DNA of 9,186 nucleotides from Bacteroidales bacterium (GCA_017556665.1 JAFYMJ010000325.1:1-9186); one strand, 5' to 3'. Counted from the stretch's first letter, positions 1 to 6,783 are shown. The notes: generated by a model not told the origin, from the letters alone. Translations and numbers: made by a program.

Positions 1-324
1 CCAGTTACAGTTAACGAGGCTCCTGGTTTTGTTGTTAACAGAATCCTTATCCCTATGGTAAACGAGGGCATTGGTATCCTTGCAGATGGAGTTGCTACAA
101 AAGAAGAGATTGACGAGGCTATGAAACTTGGTGCTAACCACCCTATGGGTCCTCTAGCTCTTGCAGACCTTATTGGTTTGGACGTTTGTCTAGCTATTAT
201 GGAGGTTCTTTACAATGAGTTTGGCGACACTAAATATCGTCCTCATCCACTACTTAGAAAAATGGTTAGAGCCAAATTACTTGGTAGAAAAACTGGTATT
301 GGTTTCTACGATTACAGAAAATAA
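1..324 (+). CDS. hbd: 3-hydroxybutyryl-CoA dehydrogenase, C-terminal part (5' end outside window)
   Basis: Open from the first base in frame 1 to a TAA at 322-324, giving the last 107 residues of a protein normally about 280 long. It would reduce acetoacetyl-CoA to 3-hydroxybutyryl-CoA with NAD(P)H in the cytoplasm, a step of the butyrate/butanoyl-CoA route. The visible part is the all-helical 3HCDH C-terminal domain: the signature [19 protein letters not shown] at residues 5-23, the [17 protein letters not shown] stretch, and the closing [11 protein letters not shown] that ends this family. The Rossmann NAD domain lies upstream, outside the window. Codons are richer in GGT/GCT/CTT than those of its neighbours, as expected for a well-expressed metabolic gene. 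A strong terminator follows 27 bases after the stop, so this is the end of its transcript. The family call is firm; the exact acyl-chain preference is inferred. Confidence 0.93.
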   Translation, partial: PVTVNEAPGFVVNRILIPMVNEGIGILADGVATKEEIDEAMKLGANHPMGPLALADLIGLDVCLAIMEVLYNEFGDTKYRPHPLLRKMVRAKLLGRKTGIGFYDYRK

Positions 325-351
325 TCCCATTAAGGATATAATGAAAAGAGA

Positions 352-393
352 GAGTCCGGTTCAAAGTGATTTTGATCCGGACTCATATTTTTT
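352..393 (+). terminator. Rho-independent terminator after hbd, possibly bidirectional
   Basis: GAGTCCGG at 352-359 pairs perfectly with CCGGACTC at 377-384. The stem continues, after one T-T mismatch (360/376), with TCAAA/TTTGA (361-365/371-375), closing a 5-nt loop. A run of six T follows at 388-393. On the minus strand the same hairpin lies about 60 nt past the stop of the convergent acyltransferase gene and is followed by CTCTCTTTTC, a weaker T-rich tail, so it may stop transcripts from both sides. Confidence 0.88.
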
Positions 394-444
394 ACAAATG
401 CCCAACTGCTCAGCAGCAGGCAGGGACCTTACCTGTGGATATGT

Positions 445-1581
445 CTACAGATTCATGTTCTTTCTGGTAACAACAGGATTTGCATATATAGACAACAATA
501 TTTGCTCTACCTCTTCCAGACCCTCTTCTACAGATTGCATCTTAAAGCTTATATAGTTCAAGAACTCGTCTTTTTCAGCAGAAGAATACATATTGGCAAA
601 CTCATTTGTACTGTTTAGAATATCGTATGCCATATAATTTGTTTTCCACAGCTTGTAATTGGAGTTTATTTTCTTGTCAATAATTCCAGCCAAAGCTTTA
701 AATCTCTCATTACTGTCTAACTCAGCAGCAGATCCAATCTCATCTGCCGTAAGGGGCTCATTAAAGCTAAAATGAACATTACCTTTAAACTGCATTATAC
801 CAGTAATAATGCTGTTAAGATCCTCATCCTTTCCTTTTATGTATTTCTGACGCTTTTTAATGAACAACTCTACTGCCTTTAAGATATCACAAGGTTCATA
901 CTCGTATGATATTGATGTAGGCATAATATTAAGTTCTGCAAAATCATTTGCAAAATCTCCCTTACCACTCATATCAAACATCTTCAATAATCCTTGCTCA
1001 GTCATATCCAACCCATCCTTTGTTCTACCGTTACGCTGCGCAATCCATACAGAACTGTTTGATTGGGAAATATTTGTTCTAATATATTCAGACAAAGTCT
1101 TGGAAACCATATACAACTCCCTTGGAGAAGTACTTCTTATAACTTTAATCATTTTGTTAGACCTTATCACATCCTCAATAAATGGTGATGTAATAAGATT
1201 GTCCCCTACTGCACTCTCTGTTGTTGGCACACCATTTTCGTTCAACAAAAACTGAATTACAGCTGAATCCAGAACAATATCCCTATGGTTGGAAATCAAC
1301 AGATATCTTCTCCCCTCCTTAAAATTTTCAGTTCCGCTATGAGTCAAATTTTTCATTGTACCAGAAACAATTTTCTGTACTACATTTCTCATAACTTTTT
1401 TCTGAAAATCATCAACAGTAGAGCATGACATCAACAATTGTTTGAACATATTCACATCAATACCAGGATACAGGTATGAGGCAATATTACTGATATGAGG
1501 ACTCTCTGCTATTCTATGCATAGCAGCCTGAATCTCATCATCTTTATATGGTCTTATATCATTAAATTTTTCAAAATCCAT
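445..1581 (-). CDS. PlsC-type (1-acyl-glycerol-3-phosphate) acyltransferase family protein
   Basis: A 378-residue cytoplasmic or membrane-surface protein of the glycerolipid acyltransferase superfamily, in a long form that I associate with Bacteroidales; the likely reaction is acyl transfer to a phospholipid or glycolipid precursor. Block I is SNHRDIVLDSA (H at about residue 99, D at 101 and 105); the spacing is one residue longer than the classical HX4D. A KMIKVIRS stretch at about 143-150 resembles block II, and WIAQRNGRTKDG at about 179-190 is the block III equivalent. There the expected Glu is Asn (AAC codon), which could lower or alter activity. The N-terminus FNDIRPYKDDEI and the SISYEYEPCD stretch fit the long form. 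I chose the ATG at 1581. A TTG four codons upstream would leave almost no leader behind the promoter box at 1605-1612. The gene lies 56 bp downstream of the M28 peptidase on the same strand. Family certain, substrate unknown. Confidence 0.85.
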   Translation of the reverse strand: MDFEKFNDIRPYKDDEIQAAMHRIAESPHISNIASYLYPGIDVNMFKQLLMSCSTVDDFQKKVMRNVVQKIVSGTMKNLTHSGTENFKEGRRYLLISNHRDIVLDSAVIQFLLNENGVPTTESAVGDNLITSPFIEDVIRSNKMIKVIRSTSPRELYMVSKTLSEYIRTNISQSNSSVWIAQRNGRTKDGLDMTEQGLLKMFDMSGKGDFANDFAELNIMPTSISYEYEPCDILKAVELFIKKRQKYIKGKDEDLNSIITGIMQFKGNVHFSFNEPLTADEIGSAAELDSNERFKALAGIIDKKINSNYKLWKTNYMAYDILNSTNEFANMYSSAEKDEFLNYISFKMQSVEEGLEEVEQILLSIYANPVVTRKNMNL

Positions 1582-1604
1582 AATATCTGGCAAATATATA
1601 TATG

Positions 1605-1612
1605 CAAATCTA
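1605..1612 (-). promoter_or_regulatory. Bacteroidota -7 promoter box for the acyltransferase gene
   Basis: Read on the minus strand this is TAGATTTG, a perfect TAnnTTTG. It lies 23 nt before the ATG at 1581, inside the 56-bp gap after the M28 gene. No clear TTG -33 element is seen at the usual distance, so strength is uncertain. Transcription from the M28 promoter may also read through, as no hairpin lies in the gap. Confidence 0.5.
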
Positions 1613-1637
1613 CAAAATATAAATCCGTTTTTAAAAT

Positions 1638-3290
1638 TTAAATTAGATTTTGCCTCATTACATAGTATTGGGTATACGTCAATGAAGTGTACAATACTGC
1701 AAGAAACAGTATTACCCCAATTGAACCAAAAGTTATAGCTATATACAATACATTAAGAAAGTAAACTCCTAACAACACCGTAAAACCAACTGACAGCCAG
1801 TATACCCATCTAAAATGCTTAAATACGCCCAACAGAATTGACACCAACGTAACAATCAATGGGATAAGTATAAAAAAGTTCTCTTCCAAAGAAAGATACA
1901 TAATAAGCGATATTAAGCAATAAACTATAATACAACCTGACATATATAAAATAGGGAAATACCTGTTTCTCTTGCATTTACTCCTAAAAATCATAATTGT
2001 AGCAAACATTGCACTCACAATAGAGACAATAGCTACATAATTGTCACAACCTACATATGCCAAACTTGTAATACTGAATTTTAATCCATAAAATATAGAG
2101 CATACATATGCCACAGCTGTACCTATAACACCAGAACCAAAAGCAATCATCAGCAAAATGAATATTGCACCCATAAGTTGTTTACACCCTACTCCTGAAC
2201 GATTCATAAGAAAACATAGTACAACAACTACCAGAAGCAATGCAACTATATTAAGTATCATATACTCTGTTTTAGAGAACAAAAACATTCCAAAAAAAGG
2301 AAGAGTAAAAAAGACACTGTCCGAATCTGCAACCAGTGCATCTTTATTACCATACAAGCCATTAGTAAGATACTCATGAACTATAGGCTCAATGGCCATT
2401 CCATAATGCTGGATTGACTCAAGAGAAATATTGGAGTAATTATCCAGATCTGTATGATAATATCTCAAATTATCAATTACAGAAAAGTTCATACCAGGAT
2501 AATCCCTTTTTACAATTGAAAAATCTGTATCATTTGGCATAAACTTGTACACAACAGAAGTCAAAGAGAAGGTATGAGGCTGCTTTGCCAGCTTATACAG
2601 CTCCATAACTTTTGAATTGTTGTCAGATGTCTCAAACAACAGAGCCGGACCTTTTACGCCCCGAGCTTCTACATTTATTACAAAATTCACATTATCAAGA
2701 ACTTCTGGATTATACTCACCCATATTTACCATACCATCCAGCTCATGCTCTTCTGAATCTGTAAACAAAACCTTAATTCCTTGTCTCCATTGCTCCTTAT
2801 ATTTGAGAGCCACATTTACACTCTCCATTATAACCCCCAGGCCATACCCATCATCTGCCGCACCATATGAATATACAGTATCTTTTCTCACAATTTGCCT
2901 GAATCTGGAATCATAGTGAGCTACCAACAGAATATATTGCGTTGAATCAGTAACATTATCAGGATTAAAAACAGAATAAACATTTTCTATATTGAAATAT
3001 CCCCCCAATTTGCTCTTTATTGAATCATAAGGGAACGTTCTGGTATCACCTCCCATCTGCTGTAGTCTGTAAAAAAGATAATCTTTTACAACTTTTCTCT
3101 CATTTGGGTGTTGTATAGAGTGAGGGGCCTTACTGATTATTTTTATATCAGATGCAACTCTATGTGCCGTAAAATTGTCAGAGGTATTGTCGGGAATAGG
3201 GACATAGGAAAAAAAGCCCAAGCCACACAGAGATACTATTGTTATAAAACAACAGAAAATCAAAGTTTTACATACGTACCTTATTTTCAT
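1638..3290 (-). CDS. ERMP1-like membrane-anchored M28 zinc aminopeptidase with polytopic C-terminus
   Basis: 550 residues. Residues about 8-28 are hydrophobic (signal anchor), so the peptidase domain (about 45-320) should face the periplasm. The M28 two-zinc site is complete: H125 and D127 in LVAHYDSR, D146/D147 in GAADDGYG, the Glu pair E180/E181 in FTDSEEHE, E208 in NVEARGVKG, and H279 in YYHTDLDNYS. The NDTDF stretch and NVEARGVKG are as in eukaryotic ERMP1/Pff1-type vacuolar and ER proteases. From about residue 335 to the end there are some six to eight hydrophobic segments of 18-25 residues, again the ERMP1 layout. Expected activity: removal of N-terminal residues from peptides at the membrane; the physiological substrate is unknown. 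The ATG at 3290 is chosen. A TTG 25 codons upstream would add a second hydrophobic stretch, overlap the divergent gene and ignore the promoter box at 3311-3318. The downstream neighbour is the acyltransferase. Confidence 0.88.
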   Translation of the reverse strand: MKIRYVCKTLIFCCFITIVSLCGLGFFSYVPIPDNTSDNFTAHRVASDIKIISKAPHSIQHPNERKVVKDYLFYRLQQMGGDTRTFPYDSIKSKLGGYFNIENVYSVFNPDNVTDSTQYILLVAHYDSRFRQIVRKDTVYSYGAADDGYGLGVIMESVNVALKYKEQWRQGIKVLFTDSEEHELDGMVNMGEYNPEVLDNVNFVINVEARGVKGPALLFETSDNNSKVMELYKLAKQPHTFSLTSVVYKFMPNDTDFSIVKRDYPGMNFSVIDNLRYYHTDLDNYSNISLESIQHYGMAIEPIVHEYLTNGLYGNKDALVADSDSVFFTLPFFGMFLFSKTEYMILNIVALLLVVVVLCFLMNRSGVGCKQLMGAIFILLMIAFGSGVIGTAVAYVCSIFYGLKFSITSLAYVGCDNYVAIVSIVSAMFATIMIFRSKCKRNRYFPILYMSGCIIVYCLISLIMYLSLEENFFILIPLIVTLVSILLGVFKHFRWVYWLSVGFTVLLGVYFLNVLYIAITFGSIGVILFLAVLYTSLTYTQYYVMRQNLI

Positions 3291-3310
3291 ACAGAATAGA
3301 TATTTATAAA

Positions 3311-3318
3311 CAAATATA
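3311..3318 (-). promoter_or_regulatory. Bacteroidota -7 promoter box for the M28 peptidase gene
   Basis: Minus-strand TATATTTG, a perfect TAnnTTTG, ends 20 nt before the ATG at 3290. It lies in the 45-bp gap shared with the divergent gene starting at 3336, so the two genes' control regions must overlap. No convincing -33 TTG is visible. The position fixes the ATG at 3290 as the start. Confidence 0.5.
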
Positions 3319-3335
3319 ATTATAAAAATTTTAGA

Positions 3336-5096
3336 ATGAAAGAGTTGGAATCTCCTTATTTTCAAACATTAAATAAAGGCAAAATAAATTGGCAAAAATG
3401 GAATCCAGAAATTATAACAAAGGCAAGAGAATCAAAAAAAATGATTTTTTTGCATACTGGACGATTCTCTGAGAGCATAAAAAGAAACAAGTCAATTGAA
3501 ATGTTTGAGAATAAAGAAATCTCCACCATAATAAATGAGCATTTCATTGCAGTCCTTATAGACAAGTACAGCAATTCAGAGCTATATTATACCCTACTTG
3601 ATCTTATTCTGATTATAGAACACAAGACATCAAGTTATATAAATGTTATTCTGCTTCCCGACAAAGAATTAAAACCCATTACAGCCTTCTCTTCATTGGA
3701 AACAGATGAAGTATTAAAAAATTTGGAACACATAAAACACCTGTACAATACCCAAAATGAGAAACTGCTTCTTGCCGGAAAATACCTCTCAGAGAAGTTA
3801 AGGGATTCTGGTGTTGTAACAAAAAGAGAACCACCTATAGAGCTAACTGACAAGATTTTGCATCTGTACGTCAGAAATTGGTCCAATAGATTCACACAAG
3901 AGGAATTCTACAGGAACAGAAAGCCTTATACATTCAACTCCAGGCACTTTATCTTCCTTATAAGATATGGAGAGAAATATCAGATTAAAGGTTATAGAGA
4001 AAAAATAGAAGAATCTCTTTTGAAAGCCTACTACTCCCCTATGTTTGACCCAATAGAAGGAGGTATGTTCAGACAAGCATGGGATTCAACCTTAAAGGAA
4101 CCACTGTACGAACTTGACCTGAATGAAAACATCCAATTGATGTATTTATATTCAATTGGATATAAATACTATAAAAATCCCATATATAAAGATGTCTACA
4201 CAAAAATATTCTTATGCATAGAGAACAGGCTTAAAGCAGACAATAACTGTTACATAAACTCCATATCACCCCTGGGACACCCATCCGATTGCAATTATTA
4301 CAAATATTCATTAACGGAACTCAAAGAAGTTTTTAAAAATGAATACAAAAAAATTGCAAAAGCACTTGGTATGGATATTAACGCAAATAAATCTGATTAT
4401 CAGATAATTTCCAACACTCCAGAGTTTGCATTCATTTCAGATCAACAAGTGGCAAAGTTAAAGGAAATAAGAAAAACAAGAACAGCCGAACTTACATACG
4501 ACTCAAGATCAACTATAAGATACAACACACTGCTTGCCGGTTGTTTATGCCAGATTTCAAAAACCGACATTAGCTCAGGATTTAATGAATATTACCTTTA
4601 TAAAGCTGGATTAATCTTAGATAATGTATTGGATAACAAAAACTTAAAGATTAAAAACTATTCATTGCATGATTATTCATTATTAATAAACAGCCTTATA
4701 AATTATGCTTTATGCACCCGAAAAGAGAAGTATATAACCAAGGCTACAGAGTACGTCTCATATACAATTGCCAATTTCTACCAGATATCCACAGGTGTAT
4801 TCACAAACACGAGCAGAAAGACAGATACAATAATGCGCAGAAGGGAGGGGTTGACAGATTATTTTAAATTTTCCGCAAACTCCGTTATGGCAAAAAATAT
4901 GTTCCTGATGTACAGATATACAGGAGCACAATTCTACCTTGACGTATACAAACAAATGCTGTACAATATTGAGCCACAGCTTGCACAAAGTGGTCCACTA
5001 ATGACAAGTTGGGCAAATGAATTACTTACATATTTGAATTTCAAGCCTTTGAAGAACAGAAAAGAAGCGAACTATCTCCGTAACTTAAAAATCTGA
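3336..5096 (+). CDS. Degenerate YyaL/DUF255-family protein (thioredoxin-like domain without CxxC, plus alpha/alpha barrel)
   Basis: 586 residues, no signal peptide or membrane segment, likely cytoplasmic. The N-terminus (SPYFQTLNKGKINWQKWN, then IFLHTGR and IINEHFIAVLIDKY) follows the start of YyaL/SPATA20 proteins (SPYLLQH..NPVDWYPW, IFLSIGYSTCHWCHVM, INEHFVAIKVDREE). Counting residues from IFL, the CHWC site falls on E46-S47-I48-K49, so the redox pair is gone. The helical part shows weakened versions of family landmarks: DPIEGGMFRQ (238-247), LNENIQL for the MLYDNAQL motif, DSRSTIRYNTLL for DDKxLTxWNGL, LHDYSLLINSLI, and FSANSVMAKNM for PSGNSVAALNL. It is shorter than usual YyaL (about 650-700). 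Function of the family is poorly known, and this copy has probably lost thiol chemistry. The frame is intact, so it is not an obvious pseudogene. It is divergent from the M28 gene and overlaps the convergent queA-type gene by 56 bp. No perfect -7 box lies just upstream. Confidence 0.8.
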   Translation: MKELESPYFQTLNKGKINWQKWNPEIITKARESKKMIFLHTGRFSESIKRNKSIEMFENKEISTIINEHFIAVLIDKYSNSELYYTLLDLILIIEHKTSSYINVILLPDKELKPITAFSSLETDEVLKNLEHIKHLYNTQNEKLLLAGKYLSEKLRDSGVVTKREPPIELTDKILHLYVRNWSNRFTQEEFYRNRKPYTFNSRHFIFLIRYGEKYQIKGYREKIEESLLKAYYSPMFDPIEGGMFRQAWDSTLKEPLYELDLNENIQLMYLYSIGYKYYKNPIYKDVYTKIFLCIENRLKADNNCYINSISPLGHPSDCNYYKYSLTELKEVFKNEYKKIAKALGMDINANKSDYQIISNTPEFAFISDQQVAKLKEIRKTRTAELTYDSRSTIRYNTLLAGCLCQISKTDISSGFNEYYLYKAGLILDNVLDNKNLKIKNYSLHDYSLLINSLINYALCTRKEKYITKATEYVSYTIANFYQISTGVFTNTSRKTDTIMRRREGLTDYFKFSANSVMAKNMFLMYRYTGAQFYLDVYKQMLYNIEPQLAQSGPLMTSWANELLTYLNFKPLKNRKEANYLRNLKI

Positions 5097-6270
5097 AGTC
5101 ATTATTTAAGGCATAGTTGTATATTTTTTGCCACTCACCACCAACAAACGCAGATATAAGCAACAATAAAGTACTTTGTGGCTGATGGAAGTTAGTCACT
5201 AATATATCAACTATTCTAAATTTATATGACGGCACAATGATTATACCTGTCCTTATAACCAATTTATCAAGAGAATTGGCATCCATATATTCAACCAATG
5301 CCGCAATTGCCTCTTTTGCCGAATAATTATGCTCTTTTGAATATGGTTCCCATTGTAGAACATCCCCCGGAACACCTCTTTCAATGCAGTGGACACCAGC
5401 AAAATATAAAGACTCCAGACTTCTTGTTGACGTAGTTCCAACCGCAATAATTTTGCGTACTTTATCAATAGAATCCAAGATATTTACCAGCAATTGCTTA
5501 CTTACTTCTATAGGCTCGGTATGCATAACATGATCAGAAATGAACTCGCTTTTTACTGGAACAAAAGTACCGGCACCAACATGAAGACACACATTATCCC
5601 TATGAATATTCTTGCCATCAATACATTCAAAAACACTATCTGTAAAATGTAATCCTGCTGTAGGAGCAGCTACAGAGCCCTTAATTTTAGCATATAAAGT
5701 CTGATATCTGTCATAATCCAATTCCTCTGTATCCCTCTTAAGATATGGTGGAATAGGAATACGGCCACATATATCCAAAACCTCTGAAAATGAGCAACCT
5801 CCATCCCATTTAAATTTCACCACAGACCCATTGTTATCACCTTTGCTCACCAATTCCGCCCTTAAATTCAACTTTGCCGCATCCTGATGTGTACCGTCAC
5901 ACATAAAATAGACATCACCAGACTTCCATTTTTTAGCATTTCCTATAACAACATTCCAGCTACACTCCGCATTACAAGCAAAAGATAAGGCATAATCATT
6001 AGGCAACACTGGCTCCAGACAAAAAATCTCTATTACAGCTCCAGTCTCTTTCCTAAAGAATAGGCGAGCAGGCACAACTCTGGTATTATTAAATATCATC
6101 AGTGAATCAGAGGGGAGATACTCATAAATGTTACGGAATACAGACTCACTCAGATTTCCGTTATTATATATAAGTAACTTTGATGAATCCCTATATTCTA
6201 AAGGATACTTTGCAATTCTGCCATCAGGCAAATTATAGTTATAATCTTCTATTCTAATTACAGGCTCCAC
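5041..6270 (-). CDS. queA: S-adenosylmethionine:tRNA ribosyltransferase-isomerase (long Bacteroidales type)
   Basis: About 409 residues, cytoplasmic. QueA transfers and isomerises the ribosyl part of SAM onto 7-aminomethyl-7-deazaguanine at tRNA position 34, making epoxyqueuosine. Landmarks (numbered from the TTG): LPDGRIAKYPLEYRDSSKLL (16-35), NNTRVVPARL (63-72), GAVIEIFCLEP (79-89), GRIPIPPYLKR (171-181), KIKGSVAAPTAGLHFT (197-212), LHVGAGTFVPVK (231-242), AVGTTSTRSLES and VTNFHQPQSTLLLLISAF near the end. It is 55-65 residues longer than E. coli-type QueA (about 350), the extra mainly at about 95-165. To my knowledge Bacteroidales often carry both a short and a long version, so this may be the second copy; its exact role is less sure. 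There is no ATG: a TAA precedes TTG 6276, and the other choice is GTG 6270, taken here because it leaves 16 rather than 10 nt after the promoter box. Confidence 0.88.
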   Translation of the reverse strand: MEPVIRIEDYNYNLPDGRIAKYPLEYRDSSKLLIYNNGNLSESVFRNIYEYLPSDSLMIFNNTRVVPARLFFRKETGAVIEIFCLEPVLPNDYALSFACNAECSWNVVIGNAKKWKSGDVYFMCDGTHQDAAKLNLRAELVSKGDNNGSVVKFKWDGGCSFSEVLDICGRIPIPPYLKRDTEELDYDRYQTLYAKIKGSVAAPTAGLHFTDSVFECIDGKNIHRDNVCLHVGAGTFVPVKSEFISDHVMHTEPIEVSKQLLVNILDSIDKVRKIIAVGTTSTRSLESLYFAGVHCIERGVPGDVLQWEPYSKEHNYSAKEAIAALVEYMDANSLDKLVIRTGIIIVPSYKFRIVDILVTNFHQPQSTLLLLISAFVGGEWQKIYNYALNNDFRFLSYGDSSLLFCSSKA

Positions 6271-6286
6271 AATCAATTATTTTTTG

Positions 6287-6294
6287 CAAAGGTA
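6287..6294 (-). promoter_or_regulatory. Bacteroidota -7 promoter box for the queA-type gene
   Basis: Minus-strand TACCTTTG, a perfect TAnnTTTG, ends 10 nt before TTG 6276 and 16 nt before GTG 6270. A transcript starting about 7 nt downstream would have a leader of only a few nucleotides, or about 10 nt with the GTG. The nearest TTTGTAAA-type site begins about 50 bp upstream. Confidence 0.5.
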
Positions 6295-6358
6295 TATAAA
6301 TGTACCTAGAAGTAAAAATCGTTAAAATTTGAATTTTTGTTAACATTTGTAATTGCAC

Positions 6359-6382
6359 TTTGTAAATATATCTGTTTACAAA
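6359..6382. promoter_or_regulatory. Perfect 8-8-8 inverted repeat, probable operator
   Basis: TTTGTAAA (6359-6366) and TTTACAAA (6375-6382) are exact reverse complements separated by 8 bases, so half-site centres lie 16 bp apart. Such symmetry suits a dimeric helix-turn-helix protein. A near copy, TTTGTAAT, sits just upstream at 6346-6353 and another exact single site at 6421-6428. The regulator encoded at 6785 is the obvious candidate ligand, but that is inference. Confidence 0.5.
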
Positions 6383-6420
6383 ATCATAATTATAATAAAT
6401 ACACTCACTACTTATTCAGA

Positions 6421-6428
6421 TTTGTAAA
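6421..6428 (+). promoter_or_regulatory. Single TTTGTAAA site
   Basis: Exact copy of the half-site found at 6359, 6375, 6703, 6730 and 6776. No inverted partner lies next to it. Counted as part of the cluster only. Confidence 0.3.
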
Positions 6429-6480
6429 TAGTACGCCATAACATCTTTTTATAACAAATTTAAAATTATTTGCATCTTGT

Positions 6481-6616
6481 TATATATCAGTATATTAACA
6501 ACTATTACCTTTAGCGTAGATATAAGTAAAATACTGCTATTTATAAGTTTTTTAGCCAAATTGGCTTAATAAGCGTGTATTTTAATATTTATAGTGCTAT
6601 TTATCAGTGTTTTAAC
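6481..6616 (+). repeat. Three imperfect 19-nt direct repeats spaced 57 and 60 bp
   Basis: Copies at 6481-6499, 6538-6556 and 6598-6616 follow an approximate pattern TATtTATcAGTgTtTTAaC. Copies 1 and 3, and copies 2 and 3, agree at 16 of 19 positions; copies 1 and 2 agree at 14. Copies 2 and 3 sit in a longer match: 6531-6554 and 6591-6614 agree at 21 of 24 positions. The sequence is AT-rich, so part of the likeness is composition, but the CAGT core and near-regular spacing make a shared origin or binding role possible. Confidence 0.35.
6554..6566. repeat. 13-bp palindrome AGCCAAATTGGCT
   Basis: Six-base arms AGCCAA and TTGGCT surround a single central A. As RNA it could only form a 4-bp stem with a 5-nt loop, and T runs lie before, not after it, so it is more likely a DNA-binding palindrome than a terminator. 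It is one of few GC-containing islands in this intergenic stretch. Confidence 0.35.
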
Positions 6617-6702
6617 TTACCTTATTTCGTATATTACTTTAAATATTATAAATTGTATCAAATAACCCAATGCAGATATCTCTGGCTTAAAAATGGTGTC
6701 TT

Positions 6703-6737
6703 TTTGTAAACATTTTCATTCGTAAACTTTTTACAAA
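6703..6737. promoter_or_regulatory. Proximal operator-like cluster upstream of the HTH regulator gene
   Basis: TTTGTAAA at 6703-6710, the near copy TTCGTAAA at 6719-6726 and TTTACAAA at 6730-6737. The last two form an inverted repeat with a 3-base spacer and one mismatch. The first two are direct repeats 16 bp apart, the same centre-to-centre distance as the palindrome at 6359-6382. The cluster ends 19 bp before the -7 box at 6756-6763, where a bound protein would meet RNA polymerase. Confidence 0.5.
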
Positions 6738-6755
6738 TGTTGTAGATTTTTTGCT

Positions 6756-6763
6756 TACATTTG
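6756..6763 (+). promoter_or_regulatory. Bacteroidota -7 promoter box for the HTH regulator gene
   Basis: TACATTTG, a perfect TAnnTTTG, ends 21 nt before the ATG at 6785. The nearest upstream TTG (6740-6742) is closer than the usual -33 spacing. It is flanked by TTTGTAAA-type sites on both sides. Confidence 0.55.
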
Positions 6764-6775
6764 TAGTGGATATGA

Positions 6776-6783
6776 TTTACAAA
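6776..6783 (-). promoter_or_regulatory. TTTACAAA site just before the regulator start codon
   Basis: An exact inverted copy of the TTTGTAAA half-site ends one base before the ATG at 6785, at about the expected transcription start. The near copy TTTACAAC follows at 6796-6803 within the coding sequence. Binding here would block transcription, suggesting autorepression by inference. Confidence 0.4.

Noticed and set aside
860..1255. Plus-strand 131-codon frame inside the acyltransferase gene
   Set aside because: Antisense to a well-conserved coding sequence, without recognisable domain or start signals.
3291..3365. Extension of the M28 peptidase to a TTG 25 codons upstream
   Set aside because: It would add a second hydrophobic stretch before the signal anchor, overlap the start of the divergent gene and run over the promoter box at 3311-3318. 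ATG 3290 fits the family.
6455..6462. Second minus-strand TAnnTTTG match (TAAATTTG) as another queA promoter
   Set aside because: It would leave a leader of about 180 nt, and the box at 6287-6294 is much better placed. In such AT-rich DNA chance matches are likely.
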